The position numbers and the translations under genes were made by a program. From the NCBI RefSeq assembly GCF_928097925.1, contig NZ_CAKMRI010000001.1, positions 1,550,001 through 1,614,000 on the forward strand: 64,000 nt of DNA, read 5' to 3'. Origin of the DNA: Mediannikoviicoccus vaginalis (lineage in GTDB: Bacteria > Bacillota > Clostridia > Tissierellales > Peptoniphilaceae). The notes under the pieces are model-generated. The model saw nothing but the letters and a program-made list of their open reading frames with translations. It searched no databases and had not been told where the DNA came from. Below, one piece after another: positions 37,254-46,461 of the stretch. The first letter of the stretch is position 1. Each line of letters starts with the position of its first letter.

Positions 37254-37798
37254 AAAAGAGGCACTTAAAATTAACTCTTCTGATTGTAATATCGCTTTTT
37301 CTTTTATATGTAATTATTGGAGCTTATAGGATAAACAAAAAATATCCAGATTATATAAATGAAAACTACAAAATAGGAGATGTTTTTCCTTTTGGTTTAA
37401 ATGAGGATATTATAATCAAGACTACAGACATGAGGTTTGAAGATTATCCTGAAGAGATGAAAGAAAATGAAGATTTTGAAAAAGTGTTATTGGTGGATTT
37501 TGAACTAGAGAACAAGAGTGACAAGGAACTTGGATTTACGCCATTATTATGTTCTTTTAGAAATGATAGAGGTTATGTAAACGGTGTAAACTATGAACTT
37601 TTTTTTTACTATAATTCAGAGGAAGAATATAGCAAATTCGAAAAGCAACAATTTAAGGGCAAAGCAAAAGCAAAAATTACTCTGGCATTTACTACGGACT
37701 ACCATGAGAGCAGGGAGTTATCAGAAGAAGAGCTTGAAAAATATTATATTGTAGTGGCAAAATATCCCAAGTATCAAAGAATTTTTTTAAGGAGATAG
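37250..37798 (+). CDS. Membrane-anchored accessory protein, third
   Basis: 182 aa, N-terminal anchor (residues 7-26), then a domain with YKIGDVFPFGLNEDIIIKTTD, FELENKSDKELGF and a C-terminal VAKYPK. Distantly similar in plan to the two paralogues upstream. TTG start at 37250 with GGGAGGG 7 bases ahead. Unrecognised family. Confidence 0.7.
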   Translation: MKKRHLKLTLLIVISLFLLYVIIGAYRINKKYPDYINENYKIGDVFPFGLNEDIIIKTTDMRFEDYPEEMKENEDFEKVLLVDFELENKSDKELGFTPLLCSFRNDRGYVNGVNYELFFYYNSEEEYSKFEKQQFKGKAKAKITLAFTTDYHESRELSEEELEKYYIVVAKYPKYQRIFLRR

Positions 37799-37799
37799 T

Positions 37800-38636
37800 A
37801 TGGAAATTTTTAAGATTGAATTAAAAAGAGCATTTAATAATAAAAAGTTTTGGATTGCCATAGGGATTGGTTTTTTGCTATCAATATATAACTTTTATTC
37901 TAATTTTGGGCTTAATGAGTTCTATGAGTTTGGTGTAGAGTATCAAAAATATACTTTGGAAGCACCAAACAACTTATTCGTTTCAAATATAATAAGTTCT
38001 CCATTGGAACTTCCAATTACACTTTTTTTATATTCTGTAGTTATACTTGGAGCTTTACCATTTGCAGATTCCTATGTGGAAGACAAGGTCACAGGTTATA
38101 GTAAAAATCTTTTAAGTCGTTCAAATAGAAGAGATTATTTTGTTTCAAAGTGGATTAATGTATTTATAACTGGTTTTGTAGTTTCAATGACAATAATCAT
38201 CTTTAACTTCATGTTAAATATTACAATAATGCCACTGCTACATCCATTTATTGAAGGTGCAGGAAATAGTTACGATCAAGAAACATCAGAGTTTTTAAAG
38301 TTTCTATTTGTTGAACATCCAGTGTTACATCACTTTTTATTTGCAACCTTATTAAGCCTATATGTGGGAACTTTTTCAAGCTTTGGACTACTTACATCTG
38401 CTTTTAGTGACAACAGATTTATTGCTATACTTACACCATTTTTGTTAACTCAAGCCATATCAGTTATTCAAAATTCATTAAGAATAGCAAATCTTTATAC
38501 ACCTAAGGATATAAACACTGGAAATGGTCAGATAAATTTGAAGTTTGCAATACTTGAAGTGGTAGTGCTTTCCATTATCTCTTTTGTAGTTTTTACATTT
38601 GTTGAAAACAAAAGGAGGCTTAAACTTGGAGTTTAG
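37800..38636 (+). CDS. ABC-2 type permease
   Basis: 278 aa with six membrane spans. The first cytosolic stretch (FKIELKRAFNNKKFWIAIG) is typical of ABC-2 permeases, and DKVTGYSKNLLSRSNRRDYFVSKW lies in the first cytosolic loop. GGAG precedes the ATG by 5 bases. Part of the 35860-39399 exporter cluster. Confidence 0.8.
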   Translation: MEIFKIELKRAFNNKKFWIAIGIGFLLSIYNFYSNFGLNEFYEFGVEYQKYTLEAPNNLFVSNIISSPLELPITLFLYSVVILGALPFADSYVEDKVTGYSKNLLSRSNRRDYFVSKWINVFITGFVVSMTIIIFNFMLNITIMPLLHPFIEGAGNSYDQETSEFLKFLFVEHPVLHHFLFATLLSLYVGTFSSFGLLTSAFSDNRFIAILTPFLLTQAISVIQNSLRIANLYTPKDINTGNGQINLKFAILEVVVLSIISFVVFTFVENKRRLKLGV

Positions 38637-39399
38637 ATTTAAAATGAAATATTTTCTTTCCACCTGTATATTACTATTTGTTGTAATATTCATATTGAGC
38701 TATTTAAAATACACAACAATGATACTTCCTTATTCAAATCCAGGAACACCCCATTGCTATATGGACCTTGTAAACTTTATTTATAATGAATCAACATTTT
38801 TTGGATTTTTTATGCTCTTTCCAATTTTTCTGGAAGAGATACTTGAAAGACGTGAACTATATAGTGAATCTATGATAGTAAGACATAAAAGTTTTAAAGA
38901 GATTTTTGGAAGGGAAATAAAAAATATTTTTCTAAAGAACTGCGTATATATGCTAATTATAATTATTTCTATTTTTTTAGTTGTAAAGTTATTAGGAGAG
39001 TCGCCTAATATTATTAACTGGAATGTGGAAGAGTCTTTTTTTGTGAAAAGTGGAAACCCATCTACAAATAATTTGGGCTTAACAGTGACATTATTTTTCA
39101 CTGCAATATTTTTAATCAACTTTCTAGTGAGTTTTATTACAAAGCTTGGATATTTTTATAATAGAAACTTTTATCAGGGATTTGTTTTTTGCTTTATGAT
39201 GATGGTTCTTGATATTTTAGGTTCGAACTTTTTGAAAAAAATGATTTTCCCAGTACTTGGATTTAGTAAAGGTTTTGTAGTTTCAATAATAAGTCAATTG
39301 ATTTTACTACTCTTGATAATAGTAGTAACAAAATTATTTGAAAGAAAAGGTAAGGAAAGATATTTGAACAATATAATAAAAGATAAAAACATGGATTAA
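38626..39399 (+). CDS. ABC-type membrane protein
   Basis: 257 aa, six membrane spans. TTG start at 38626 with AAAGGAGG 7 bases ahead, overlapping the previous stop by 11 bases; a frame opening at 38599 lacks a ribosome binding site. The cytosolic REIKNIFLKNCVYMLII segment resembles ABC-2 permeases. It is the last gene of the cluster: one ATPase with three membrane subunits and three anchored accessory proteins, an arrangement like bacteriocin or antibiotic self-protection exporters. Confidence 0.75.
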   Translation: MEFRFKMKYFLSTCILLFVVIFILSYLKYTTMILPYSNPGTPHCYMDLVNFIYNESTFFGFFMLFPIFLEEILERRELYSESMIVRHKSFKEIFGREIKNIFLKNCVYMLIIIISIFLVVKLLGESPNIINWNVEESFFVKSGNPSTNNLGLTVTLFFTAIFLINFLVSFITKLGYFYNRNFYQGFVFCFMMMVLDILGSNFLKKMIFPVLGFSKGFVVSIISQLILLLLIIVVTKLFERKGKERYLNNIIKDKNMD

Positions 39400-39425
39400 A
39401 AAAGACATCTCGTGAGAGATGTCTC
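39400..39425. terminator. Bidirectional terminator
   Basis: AGACATCTC-gtga-GAGATGTCT with an A6 tract on its left, giving a good T-run for the minus-strand ABC gene and a weaker one for the plus-strand cluster. Confidence 0.75.
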
Positions 39426-41005
39426 TATTTAAGTTTATTAAAGTCAATAACTTCATCAAAGCTATTTAAGTATTCGTCAGTGTAGTGGTGGGTGATTACA
39501 ATTTTTATTGGAACTTCGATGTCTGCGATAAGTTTTGTAATTCCCTCCACATTTACAGGGTCCAGGTTTGCAGTGGGTTCATCCAGTATTAGGCAGTATG
39601 GATTGTCCAAAAGTGCCCTTGCTATTGCAATTCTTTGGTACTCTCCCGATGAAATATATTTTCCTTCGTTTCCAAGGCTTTCTTTTTCTATAAATGAGTC
39701 ATCAAAGCCAACGAGTTTAGCAACTCTCCTAACCTCGCTCTCTGGAATATCTCGATACATTCTGATATTTTCTTTTATGTTATCGTTTAGGATAAAGCTA
39801 TTTGTTCCAATATAACGAACGTATTCGTTTAAACTTGACGGCTTTATATCTCTCTTTTCGGTGCCGTTATAATAAATATCTCCCAAGTAGTTTTCGTAAT
39901 AGCCAGCCAGTGATTTTGCCAGTACCGACTTTCCTGATCCAGATGGACCTATAATTGCATAGGATTTATTTGGTTCGAATTTAAAATTTAAATCCTTCAA
40001 AACTTCCTTTTCATCAAAGCTTATACCATAATCTTTTAGAATAATTTCGCCCTTGCTCATTTCGGTTCCCTTTTCATCAATGTCAACTAAAAATGGTTCA
40101 AGCTTATCTCTAATAACTTTATTTGACTTCATAAGATTACGATATTGTGCAATTTCACTAATGGGGCTAAAGACAAAGTTTAAGATTTGAACAGCTGCAA
40201 TAAGCATTCCAGTTGTGATTTCACCTTTCATAGTAAAGATTGCACCAATCATCATGCAGCCTATATGTGAAAGAAATGAAATTCCTGAAATTGCGTATAG
40301 GGTTCCATAGTCTGCAAGCTTTTTATTCATTCTTGCATTTTCCATCTTAGCGTCTTTAGATAAAATTTTGTTGTAAATTGCCTTTGTAATATTAAGTAGT
40401 TTGATTGACTCAAAGCCAGAAAGAATATTGTCCAGCTCCTCAACATAGCTTTCGTACTCATTTGAAAAGTTTTCTGCTGCTCTAGTTTGTATTCCAACAA
40501 AGAGCTTAGGGACTAGGGATACTATAAACATCATGGCTAAGAATAACAGTGACATTTTTATGTTTATATAAAAAAGAGCTGCCAAACTTACAATTAGTCC
40601 ACCAAGGGAAACTATTATCTCATATGTGAAAGAAAGGTAGTTTGTGTTAATCTGTTCCAGGTCTTGAGTCAAGGTGTTGTAATAATACGAAACCTTTTTC
40701 TCTTGAAACTTGTAGATTGGACTTGTGAAGATATTTTTAAAAAACTTTTCCTTTGTGTCAGTAAGTATCTTTTCGCTAAACTTTCCACCAAGGTATGAAT
40801 ACAATATACCAAGAACAATAATTGAAACTAATATGACGACTGCATATATACCGATACTTTTTAAATCCTTTGCAGTGCCCTTGGTAATGGTGTCAATAAT
40901 TGATGCCAATATGTAAGCTACGCCTATGTTTGCTGCTTTAAGTAAAATTCCCACAAAGATTGTAAGAAGCCATAGGGCTCTGTGTTTTTTAATTATATTT
41001 TTCAT
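39425..41005 (-). CDS. ABC transporter, fused permease and ATPase
   Basis: 526 aa half-transporter: six membrane spans in residues ~1-290, then an ATPase with Walker A GPSGSGKS (~355), signature ISSGEYQRIAIARAL (in place of LSGGQ) and Walker B LILDEPTANLD. The SSGE signature is a known variant but departs from the consensus. It probably works as a homodimer exporting peptides, lipids or drugs. AAGGAGG lies before the ATG. It stands alone and faces the divergent SDR gene. Confidence 0.9.
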   Translation of the reverse strand: MKNIIKKHRALWLLTIFVGILLKAANIGVAYILASIIDTITKGTAKDLKSIGIYAVVILVSIIVLGILYSYLGGKFSEKILTDTKEKFFKNIFTSPIYKFQEKKVSYYYNTLTQDLEQINTNYLSFTYEIIVSLGGLIVSLAALFYINIKMSLLFLAMMFIVSLVPKLFVGIQTRAAENFSNEYESYVEELDNILSGFESIKLLNITKAIYNKILSKDAKMENARMNKKLADYGTLYAISGISFLSHIGCMMIGAIFTMKGEITTGMLIAAVQILNFVFSPISEIAQYRNLMKSNKVIRDKLEPFLVDIDEKGTEMSKGEIILKDYGISFDEKEVLKDLNFKFEPNKSYAIIGPSGSGKSVLAKSLAGYYENYLGDIYYNGTEKRDIKPSSLNEYVRYIGTNSFILNDNIKENIRMYRDIPESEVRRVAKLVGFDDSFIEKESLGNEGKYISSGEYQRIAIARALLDNPYCLILDEPTANLDPVNVEGITKLIADIEVPIKIVITHHYTDEYLNSFDEVIDFNKLK

Positions 41006-41029
41006 TGCGCCTCCTTTTGTAAAAAAACG

Positions 41030-41043
41030 ATTACATATGTAAT
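41030..41043. promoter_or_regulatory. Palindrome between divergent genes
   Basis: ATTACATATGTAAT, a perfect 14-bp palindrome 25 bases before the minus-strand ABC gene. Its core TACATATGTA fits the TACAnnTGTA form of BlaI/MecI-type operators, but no such regulator is encoded nearby. Confidence 0.4.
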
Positions 41044-41196
41044 TGTAAACTAATAGCTATAAAAAGGCAAAGACATCTGTGTTTTATTTAAAATTATTTA
41101 ACTTTTAATTTCTTATATCTAACTTCTCACCTCTCATTATTTGGGTATAAAAATAATAGTTGGAAAATAAGTAAAGAAAAAATAAAGGAGGATATT

Positions 41197-41964
41197 ATGG
41201 CATTTTCAATGAAGGACAAGAACGTAGTCATTACTGGTGGTAATAAGGGAATCGGTGCAGGTATTACAGAAGTTTTCTTGAAAGAGGGAGCAAATGTAGT
41301 CTTCACTGGAAGAGATGAAGAAGGTGGAAAGAGCTTTGAAGATGAGTTAAAAGAAAAAGGTTATAATGCAAAGTTTTTTAAGGCTGATGTAACAAGTGAA
41401 GAAGATACTAAGAAACTATATGAATATGCTGAAAAGGAAATGGGAAGTATTGATATAATTCTTCTTAATGCGGGATATTTTCCAGAAATATCTTTAGAGG
41501 AAATGTCTGTAGAAGATTGGGATAATGTAATTGGTATAAATTTAAAGGGAGTATTTTTAAATACTAAAGAAGGTGTTAAATATCTTAAGGATGGCGGAAG
41601 AATTGTCGTAACATCATCCATAACTGGAAATAGAGTTGGAAACTCTTCGCTAGTTCACTATGCTTCTGCAAAGGCTGGTGTAAATGGATTTATAAAATCA
41701 GTTGCCCTTGATCTTGCTAAGAAAAACATTACAATAAATGGAGTGGAACCTGGAAATATTATGACTCCGGGAATGGAAAATGTACTTGGAGAAAGATATA
41801 TTGAAAACCAAGAGAGGGTTATTCCAATGGGATACCTTGGAGAACCTGAAGACATTGCCTATGCAATAATGTTTTTAGCATCTGATGAAGCGAAGTATAT
41901 TACTGGACAAACTATTGTTGTTGATGGTGGACAAATCCTTCCAGAGTCACCACTTGAAATGTAA
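41197..41964 (+). CDS. Short-chain dehydrogenase/reductase
   Basis: 255 aa. NAD(P)-binding TGGNKGIG (13-20), NAG (90-92), catalytic Ser139/140, Tyr154 and Lys158 (YASAK). A classical SDR of the FabG-like type; substrate not readable. AAAGGAGG before the ATG. The Crp/Fnr regulator gene starts 6 bases after its stop, so the two are one transcription unit. Confidence 0.9.
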   Translation: MAFSMKDKNVVITGGNKGIGAGITEVFLKEGANVVFTGRDEEGGKSFEDELKEKGYNAKFFKADVTSEEDTKKLYEYAEKEMGSIDIILLNAGYFPEISLEEMSVEDWDNVIGINLKGVFLNTKEGVKYLKDGGRIVVTSSITGNRVGNSSLVHYASAKAGVNGFIKSVALDLAKKNITINGVEPGNIMTPGMENVLGERYIENQERVIPMGYLGEPEDIAYAIMFLASDEAKYITGQTIVVDGGQILPESPLEM

Positions 41965-41970
41965 ATAAAT

Positions 41971-42624
41971 ATGCCAAATATTTCGGATCTTTTTAAAAAT
42001 TTAACAAAAGAAGAAATTGATTCTTTTATAAAAGAAAATAAGGGTCTTAGAATAAGTCTTAAAAGAGGGGAAGAGGTTTTTTCTCAAGGAAAGATTCCAA
42101 ACTATTTATTTATACTAGAAGAGGGTTCTGTTGTTGTAGAAAATATATCTGAAAATGGCAACAGATCCATTGTAAATAGGTTTTCAAATCCGGGAACTGT
42201 TTTTGGGGAAGTCTACCTTTATCTTCCAGAAAGGCCCTATGACTACAGCTGCGTTTGTGATGTTGATTCAACAATACTAGCCATTCCAAAAACTGCATTT
42301 GTTATGAACAGTGACAATTTTAAGAATAGCAAAGTGGTTAACAATATGCTCTTGATTTTGTCACAGAAAGCTTTTTACTTAAACCAAAAGCTTCTTATAC
42401 AATCGGGAAAGACTTTACGGGAAAAGCTGTCTCGTTTCTTTTTAAGTAATTCAAAGGAGTCCTCTTTGGAACTTGAGTTTAATAGGGAAGAGCTTGCAGA
42501 TTTTTTGGGTGTCACTAGACCATCTATTTCTAGAGAGATTATGAATATGAAAAGGGATGGTCTTATTGATGTGGTTGGAAATAAGGTAATCCTTAATAAA
42601 GAAAAATTAGAAAATCTTTTTTAA
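41971..42624 (+). CDS. Crp/Fnr family transcription regulator
   Basis: 217 aa. Cyclic-nucleotide-binding-like beta-barrel (about 20-110, with FSQGKIPNYLFILEEG and GTVFGEVYLYL) and a C-terminal winged helix (about 160-205) with REELADFLGVTRPSISREI. No N-terminal cysteine cluster, so not a classical Fe-S Fnr; the HcpR type that senses NO through heme is a candidate. It lies directly upstream of hcp, and a perfect 16-bp palindrome sits right after its stop codon. It very probably controls the hcp set (inference). Confidence 0.88.
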   Translation: MPNISDLFKNLTKEEIDSFIKENKGLRISLKRGEEVFSQGKIPNYLFILEEGSVVVENISENGNRSIVNRFSNPGTVFGEVYLYLPERPYDYSCVCDVDSTILAIPKTAFVMNSDNFKNSKVVNNMLLILSQKAFYLNQKLLIQSGKTLREKLSRFFLSNSKESSLELEFNREELADFLGVTRPSISREIMNMKRDGLIDVVGNKVILNKEKLENLF

Positions 42625-42640
42625 TGTAACAATTGTTACA
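42625..42640. promoter_or_regulatory. hcp: Palindromic operator upstream of hcp
   Basis: TGTAACAATTGTTACA, a perfect palindrome with the symmetry of Crp/Fnr-family sites. It lies one base after the regulator's stop codon and overlaps the -35 region of a promoter with TATAAT at 42654-42659. Confidence 0.7.
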
Positions 42641-42688
42641 GAACTTGCCTTCTTATAATTGATAAAATCAATAACAGGAGGGGAGAAT

Positions 42689-44320
42689 ATGAATAATATG
42701 TTTTGTTATCAATGTCAAGAAACTTTTTGTAATGAAGGATGTGTAAAATCTGGAGTGTGTGGAAAGAAGCCAGAAGTAGCTAATAAGCAAGACTTACTTA
42801 TATGGCTTACTAAGGGACTTTCTCAAGTAACCACAGCTCTTAGGGCTGAAGGTAAGAAGGTATCTCAAGAGATTAACTCCCTTGTTACTCACAATCTTTT
42901 TACAACTATTACAAATGCGAATTTTAATGAAGATGCAATCGATGAAAGAATTGAAAAGACTATTAAGACTACAAAGACTCTTAAGAGTGAGTTAAGTGAA
43001 GAAGTATTTAGTGAAGCTTCAAACTATGAAGATTTAAACAGGGATAATTGGGCTGAAATTTCCAAAAAAGTTGGAGTTTTAAGCACAGAAGATGAAGATG
43101 AAAGATCACTTAGAGAGCTAGTAATCTATGGATTAAAGGGGCTTTGTGCATATACTGTACACGCAGAAGTTCTAGGAAAGACAAATGAAGAGATAGATTC
43201 ATTTATTCAAAGAGCGCTAAGTGAAACTCTAGAAGAAAAAAGTATTGATGAATTATTTAACCTCGTTGTTGAAACTGGAGAATATGGAGTTAAGGGAATG
43301 GCTCTATTAGATGAAGCCAACACTTCAAGTTATGGAAATCCAGAAATAAGCAAGGTAAATATCGGCGTTAGAAATAACCCAGCCATACTTATATCAGGAC
43401 ATGATTTAAAGGATATGGAAATGCTTTTGGAACAAACTGAAGGCACAGGTGTTGACGTATATACTCATAGCGAGATGTTACCAGCTAACTACTATCCTAA
43501 GTTTAAAAAATATGATCATTTTGTTGGAAACTATGGTTCATCATGGTGGAATCAAAGGGAAGAATTCAAATCCTTTAATGGACCAGTGCTATTTACAACA
43601 AATTGTATAGTGCCACCACTTGATGAATATAAAGATAGAATCTACACTACTGGAGCTGCGGGCTTTAAGGGCTGTAAACACATTGAAGGTGGTGTTGGAG
43701 AGAAAAAGGACTTTAGCGAAATAATAGAACATGCAAAGAGATGTGAACCTCCAAAGGAAATAGAAAAGGGAGAAATAGTTGGTGGATTTGCTCATAACCA
43801 AGTTATGGAGCTTGAAGACAAGGTTGTTGAAGCTGTTAAGAGTGGAGCCATTAAGAAGTTTGTCGTAATGGCAGGATGTGACGGTAGACAAAAGGGAAGA
43901 AACTACTATACAGAGTTTGCAAAGGCCCTACCAAAGGACACTGTAATACTTACTGCTGGATGTGCCAAGTACAGATACAATAAATTAAACCTTGGTGATA
44001 TTGGAGGCATACCAAGAGTTCTTGATGCGGGACAATGTAACGACTCATATTCTCTTGCGGTAATTGCACTAAGACTAAAAGAGGTATTTGGCCTAGATGA
44101 TATAAATGACCTTCCAATTGTATATAATATTGCATGGTATGAGCAAAAGGCAGTAATAGTTCTTCTAGCGTTATTATCACTGGGAGTAAAAAATATACAT
44201 TTAGGACCTACACTACCGGCGTTTTTATCAGAAAATGTAACTAAGGTGTTGGTGGATAAGTTTAATTTAGCACCGATAAGTAATGTTGAAGATGATTTAG
44301 CCCTACTTGGGGTAAATTAA
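42689..44320 (+). CDS. hcp: Hydroxylamine reductase / hybrid-cluster protein
   Basis: 543 aa, class typical of anaerobes. N-terminal cysteines at 6, 9, 18 and 24 (CYQCQET ... GCVKSGVCG) bind the [4Fe-4S] cluster; downstream [26 protein letters not shown] and DAGQCND segments supply hybrid-cluster ligands. Hcp proteins reduce NO to N2O (and hydroxylamine in vitro) in nitrosative stress. Start ATG 42689 behind AGGAGGGGA; the longer frame from 42659 overlaps the -10 box. It follows the Crp/Fnr gene and its operator. Confidence 0.96.
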   Translation: MNNMFCYQCQETFCNEGCVKSGVCGKKPEVANKQDLLIWLTKGLSQVTTALRAEGKKVSQEINSLVTHNLFTTITNANFNEDAIDERIEKTIKTTKTLKSELSEEVFSEASNYEDLNRDNWAEISKKVGVLSTEDEDERSLRELVIYGLKGLCAYTVHAEVLGKTNEEIDSFIQRALSETLEEKSIDELFNLVVETGEYGVKGMALLDEANTSSYGNPEISKVNIGVRNNPAILISGHDLKDMEMLLEQTEGTGVDVYTHSEMLPANYYPKFKKYDHFVGNYGSSWWNQREEFKSFNGPVLFTTNCIVPPLDEYKDRIYTTGAAGFKGCKHIEGGVGEKKDFSEIIEHAKRCEPPKEIEKGEIVGGFAHNQVMELEDKVVEAVKSGAIKKFVVMAGCDGRQKGRNYYTEFAKALPKDTVILTAGCAKYRYNKLNLGDIGGIPRVLDAGQCNDSYSLAVIALRLKEVFGLDDINDLPIVYNIAWYEQKAVIVLLALLSLGVKNIHLGPTLPAFLSENVTKVLVDKFNLAPISNVEDDLALLGVN

Positions 44321-44402
44321 TAGAGATGAGAAGTTGGAAAAGTTTATAAATCTCACAAACAATGATATAATAATGGTGAATTATTAATAAAGGAGGCAAA
44401 AA

Positions 44403-44603
44403 ATGAGCAAAATAGATAAAGATATGTTAATAGGTCAACTTGTTGCAGAATATCCACAAGTGGCACCAGTTCTAATGGAAATTGGAATGCACTGCCTAGG
44501 ATGTCCAGCATCTCAATCTGAATCAATTGCTGAAGCAGCTATGGTTCACGGAGTTGATGCTGACGCATTAGTTAAAGCTTTAAACGAAGCGGCACAAATG
44601 TAA
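44403..44603 (+). CDS. Hcp-associated redox-disulfide protein (DUF1858-like)
   Basis: 66 aa. Contains [13 protein letters not shown] (residues 28-40) with a CxxC pair, the hallmark of the hybrid-cluster-protein-associated redox disulfide domain. The rest, [12 protein letters not shown] before and [19 protein letters not shown] after, agrees. It is probably an electron or thiol partner for Hcp. AAAGGAGG before the ATG, and its own TATAAT at 44365-44370. The next gene follows after 1 base. Confidence 0.92.
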   Translation: MSKIDKDMLIGQLVAEYPQVAPVLMEIGMHCLGCPASQSESIAEAAMVHGVDADALVKALNEAAQM

Positions 44604-44604
44604 T

Positions 44605-45147
44605 ATGAAAAGTATAGATGTGCTTGTCAAGGAGCATGAAGAGATTTCAAAACTTCTTGACAGGCTTGAAGTAGAGTGTATAAAAATACTTGAAGGTTCT
44701 TCTATTGACTATCCTTTTTTTGAAGCTTCAATAGAGTTTATAAGGGACTATGCAGACAAGGTCCACCATAAAAAGGAAGAGGATATTCTCTTTAAGTATA
44801 TGGTGGAGGAGCTTGGAGGAGCTGCGCAAAAGCTTATTCAACATGGTATGCTTGTGGAGCACCAACTGGGCAGACATTATATTACAGAACTTGAAAAGCA
44901 TTTAAATGAATATGAATCAAATGGGGATGTGCATGACAGGTTACAGATTATTTCGTACACCATGGCCTATGTAAATATTTTAAGAATGCATATTGAAAAG
45001 GAAAATTCTGTAGTATATCCATTTGGAGAAAATAATTTAGCATGTGGAACAAAGGAACTTATTGAAGAGGAAACTAAAGAAAGACTTAGTGAAGATGAAA
45101 AAATTTCCGAAAGGAAGGAAGAACTTTTAAAGATAATATTTAAATAA
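44605..45147 (+). CDS. Hemerythrin-like HHE protein
   Basis: 180 aa helical bundle. Metal-ligand pattern visible as H12-E, H-H-KKEE (about 54-58), HGMLVEHQLGRHY (about 78-90) and HIEKE (about 133-137). Such proteins bind O2 or NO at a di-iron site and occur with Hcp in NO defence (the YtfE/Ric group has a similar fold). Start ATG lies 1 base after the preceding stop with no strong ribosome binding site, so coupling is likely. Confidence 0.88.
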   Translation: MKSIDVLVKEHEEISKLLDRLEVECIKILEGSSIDYPFFEASIEFIRDYADKVHHKKEEDILFKYMVEELGGAAQKLIQHGMLVEHQLGRHYITELEKHLNEYESNGDVHDRLQIISYTMAYVNILRMHIEKENSVVYPFGENNLACGTKELIEEETKERLSEDEKISERKEELLKIIFK

Positions 45148-45148
45148 T

Positions 45149-45178
45149 TGGACCGAGGATTACCTTGGTCCTTTTTTT
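45149..45178 (+). terminator. Terminator of the hcp set
   Basis: GGACC-gaggattacctt-GGTCC followed by seven Ts. Between here and 45302 lies another A/T-flanked inverted repeat (AAAGATGC ... GCATCTTT, 45188-45218) with no gene. Confidence 0.8.
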
Positions 45179-45301
45179 GCAAATAAAAAAGATGCTATTT
45201 TATTTCAATGGCATCTTTTTGTTGGAGGCAAATAAAATTATCTTACATATATATTAGCACATATTTTTGCTTTTGCAAACCTTTTCTCGTAAAATTTGCG
45301 T

Positions 45302-45332
45302 AAAAAAACACTCACCAAATGATGAGTGTATA
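45302..45332 (-). terminator. Terminator of the M42 peptidase gene
   Basis: On the minus strand ACACTCA-tcatttgg-TGAGTGT is followed by TTTTTT. Confidence 0.75.
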
Positions 45333-45335
45333 TTT

Positions 45336-46367
45336 TTATTTTGTTTCAATGTATTTTAAACAAAGGTCAATTGTTGCTTGAATACCTTCCATGTGGGTTC
45401 TTTCCATGGCATGTGAAGCGTCAACTCCCGGTCCAATCAGTGCAACTCTTACATCTTCTCCTGATCTAAGTGCCGCTGAACCGTCTGATCCATAGTATGG
45501 ATAGATGTCGATTCTATATTCGATGTCATTGTCCCTTGCAAGTTTAACAAGTCTATTTTTTAGTTCTAAATCGTATGGGCCACTGGAGTCTTTAGGGCAT
45601 ACTGTACATGCAAATTCTGAAGAAGTTTGTCCCATGCCAGGAGCTGCCATATCCACAACTATAAATTCGTCTGTTTCCTTTGGTAGTCCTGCACAAGCTC
45701 CATGACCTATCTCTTCGTAGTTAGAGATAAAGAAGTTCATTGTGTGTTTTGGCTTAATATTGTTTTCTACTAAGTGCTGTGCAACTTTATAAAGTATAAA
45801 TACACATGCCTTGTCGTCTAAGTGTCTTGACTTAACGAAGCCTGATTCTGTTATTTCAGTTCTTGAATCAAGATAGATAAAGTCTCCAACGTTTATTCCT
45901 AAATTTTCAGTTTCTTCACGGGAGCTTGTAACTTCGTCAATTCTTATTTCCATTGTGTCTTTATTTCTATCTGCTGTAGCTGCGTCTCTATAAACGTGGC
46001 AGGAAGCGTGCTCATGTAGACAAGTTCCTGTGTATTTCTTTCCGTCTATAGTTGAAATTGTAACGTACTCGCCCTCTACTGCAGGGTAGCCATAACCGCC
46101 AATTAAAGTTGTCTTAAGTCTACCATTGTCTTTAATCTCTTTAACCATTAGACCTAAAGTGTCCACATGGGCTGCAAAGGTAGATTGTTTTTCGTCACTT
46201 TCTCCCCTTAATGTAGCAATCATTGCTCCCTTGTTTGAAAAGTTGATTTCAAGTCCCAAGTCTTCAAATTTTTTTCTTACGATTTCCATAACTGCTTTGG
46301 TATCGCCACTTGGTGATGGGGTGTTTAAGATTTCTTCTAAAAATTCAATGTCTTTAATTTTTTCCAT
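45336..46367 (-). CDS. M42 family metallopeptidase
   Basis: 343 aa. Cytosolic aminopeptidase or endoglucanase-like (FrvX/PepA group) with two metals. His67-x-Asp69 in AAHVDTLG, catalytic Glu pair in NYEEIGHG (about 212-219), metal Asp in VDMAAPG. It trims N-terminal residues from peptides. AGGAGGG before the ATG. Monocistronic, with terminators on both sides. Confidence 0.93.
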   Translation of the reverse strand: MEKIKDIEFLEEILNTPSPSGDTKAVMEIVRKKFEDLGLEINFSNKGAMIATLRGESDEKQSTFAAHVDTLGLMVKEIKDNGRLKTTLIGGYGYPAVEGEYVTISTIDGKKYTGTCLHEHASCHVYRDAATADRNKDTMEIRIDEVTSSREETENLGINVGDFIYLDSRTEITESGFVKSRHLDDKACVFILYKVAQHLVENNIKPKHTMNFFISNYEEIGHGACAGLPKETDEFIVVDMAAPGMGQTSSEFACTVCPKDSSGPYDLELKNRLVKLARDNDIEYRIDIYPYYGSDGSAALRSGEDVRVALIGPGVDASHAMERTHMEGIQATIDLCLKYIETK

Positions 46368-46429
46368 ATTTCCCTCCTATATTATCAAGTATATTATACC
46401 CTAAAATATTAGAATACACATTTTGATAT

Positions 46430-46456
46430 AAAAAAACCGTTAGCTAGTAACGGTTA
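46430..46456 (-). terminator. Terminator of the first yitT-like gene
   Basis: AACCGTTA-ctagc-TAACGGTT followed by TTTTT on the minus strand. Confidence 0.8.
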
Positions 46457-46461
46457 ATTGA

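Noticed and set aside
42659-42688. Longer N-terminus for Hcp
   Set aside because: Would overlap the promoter -10 region and add residues ahead of the conserved N-terminal cysteine motif.
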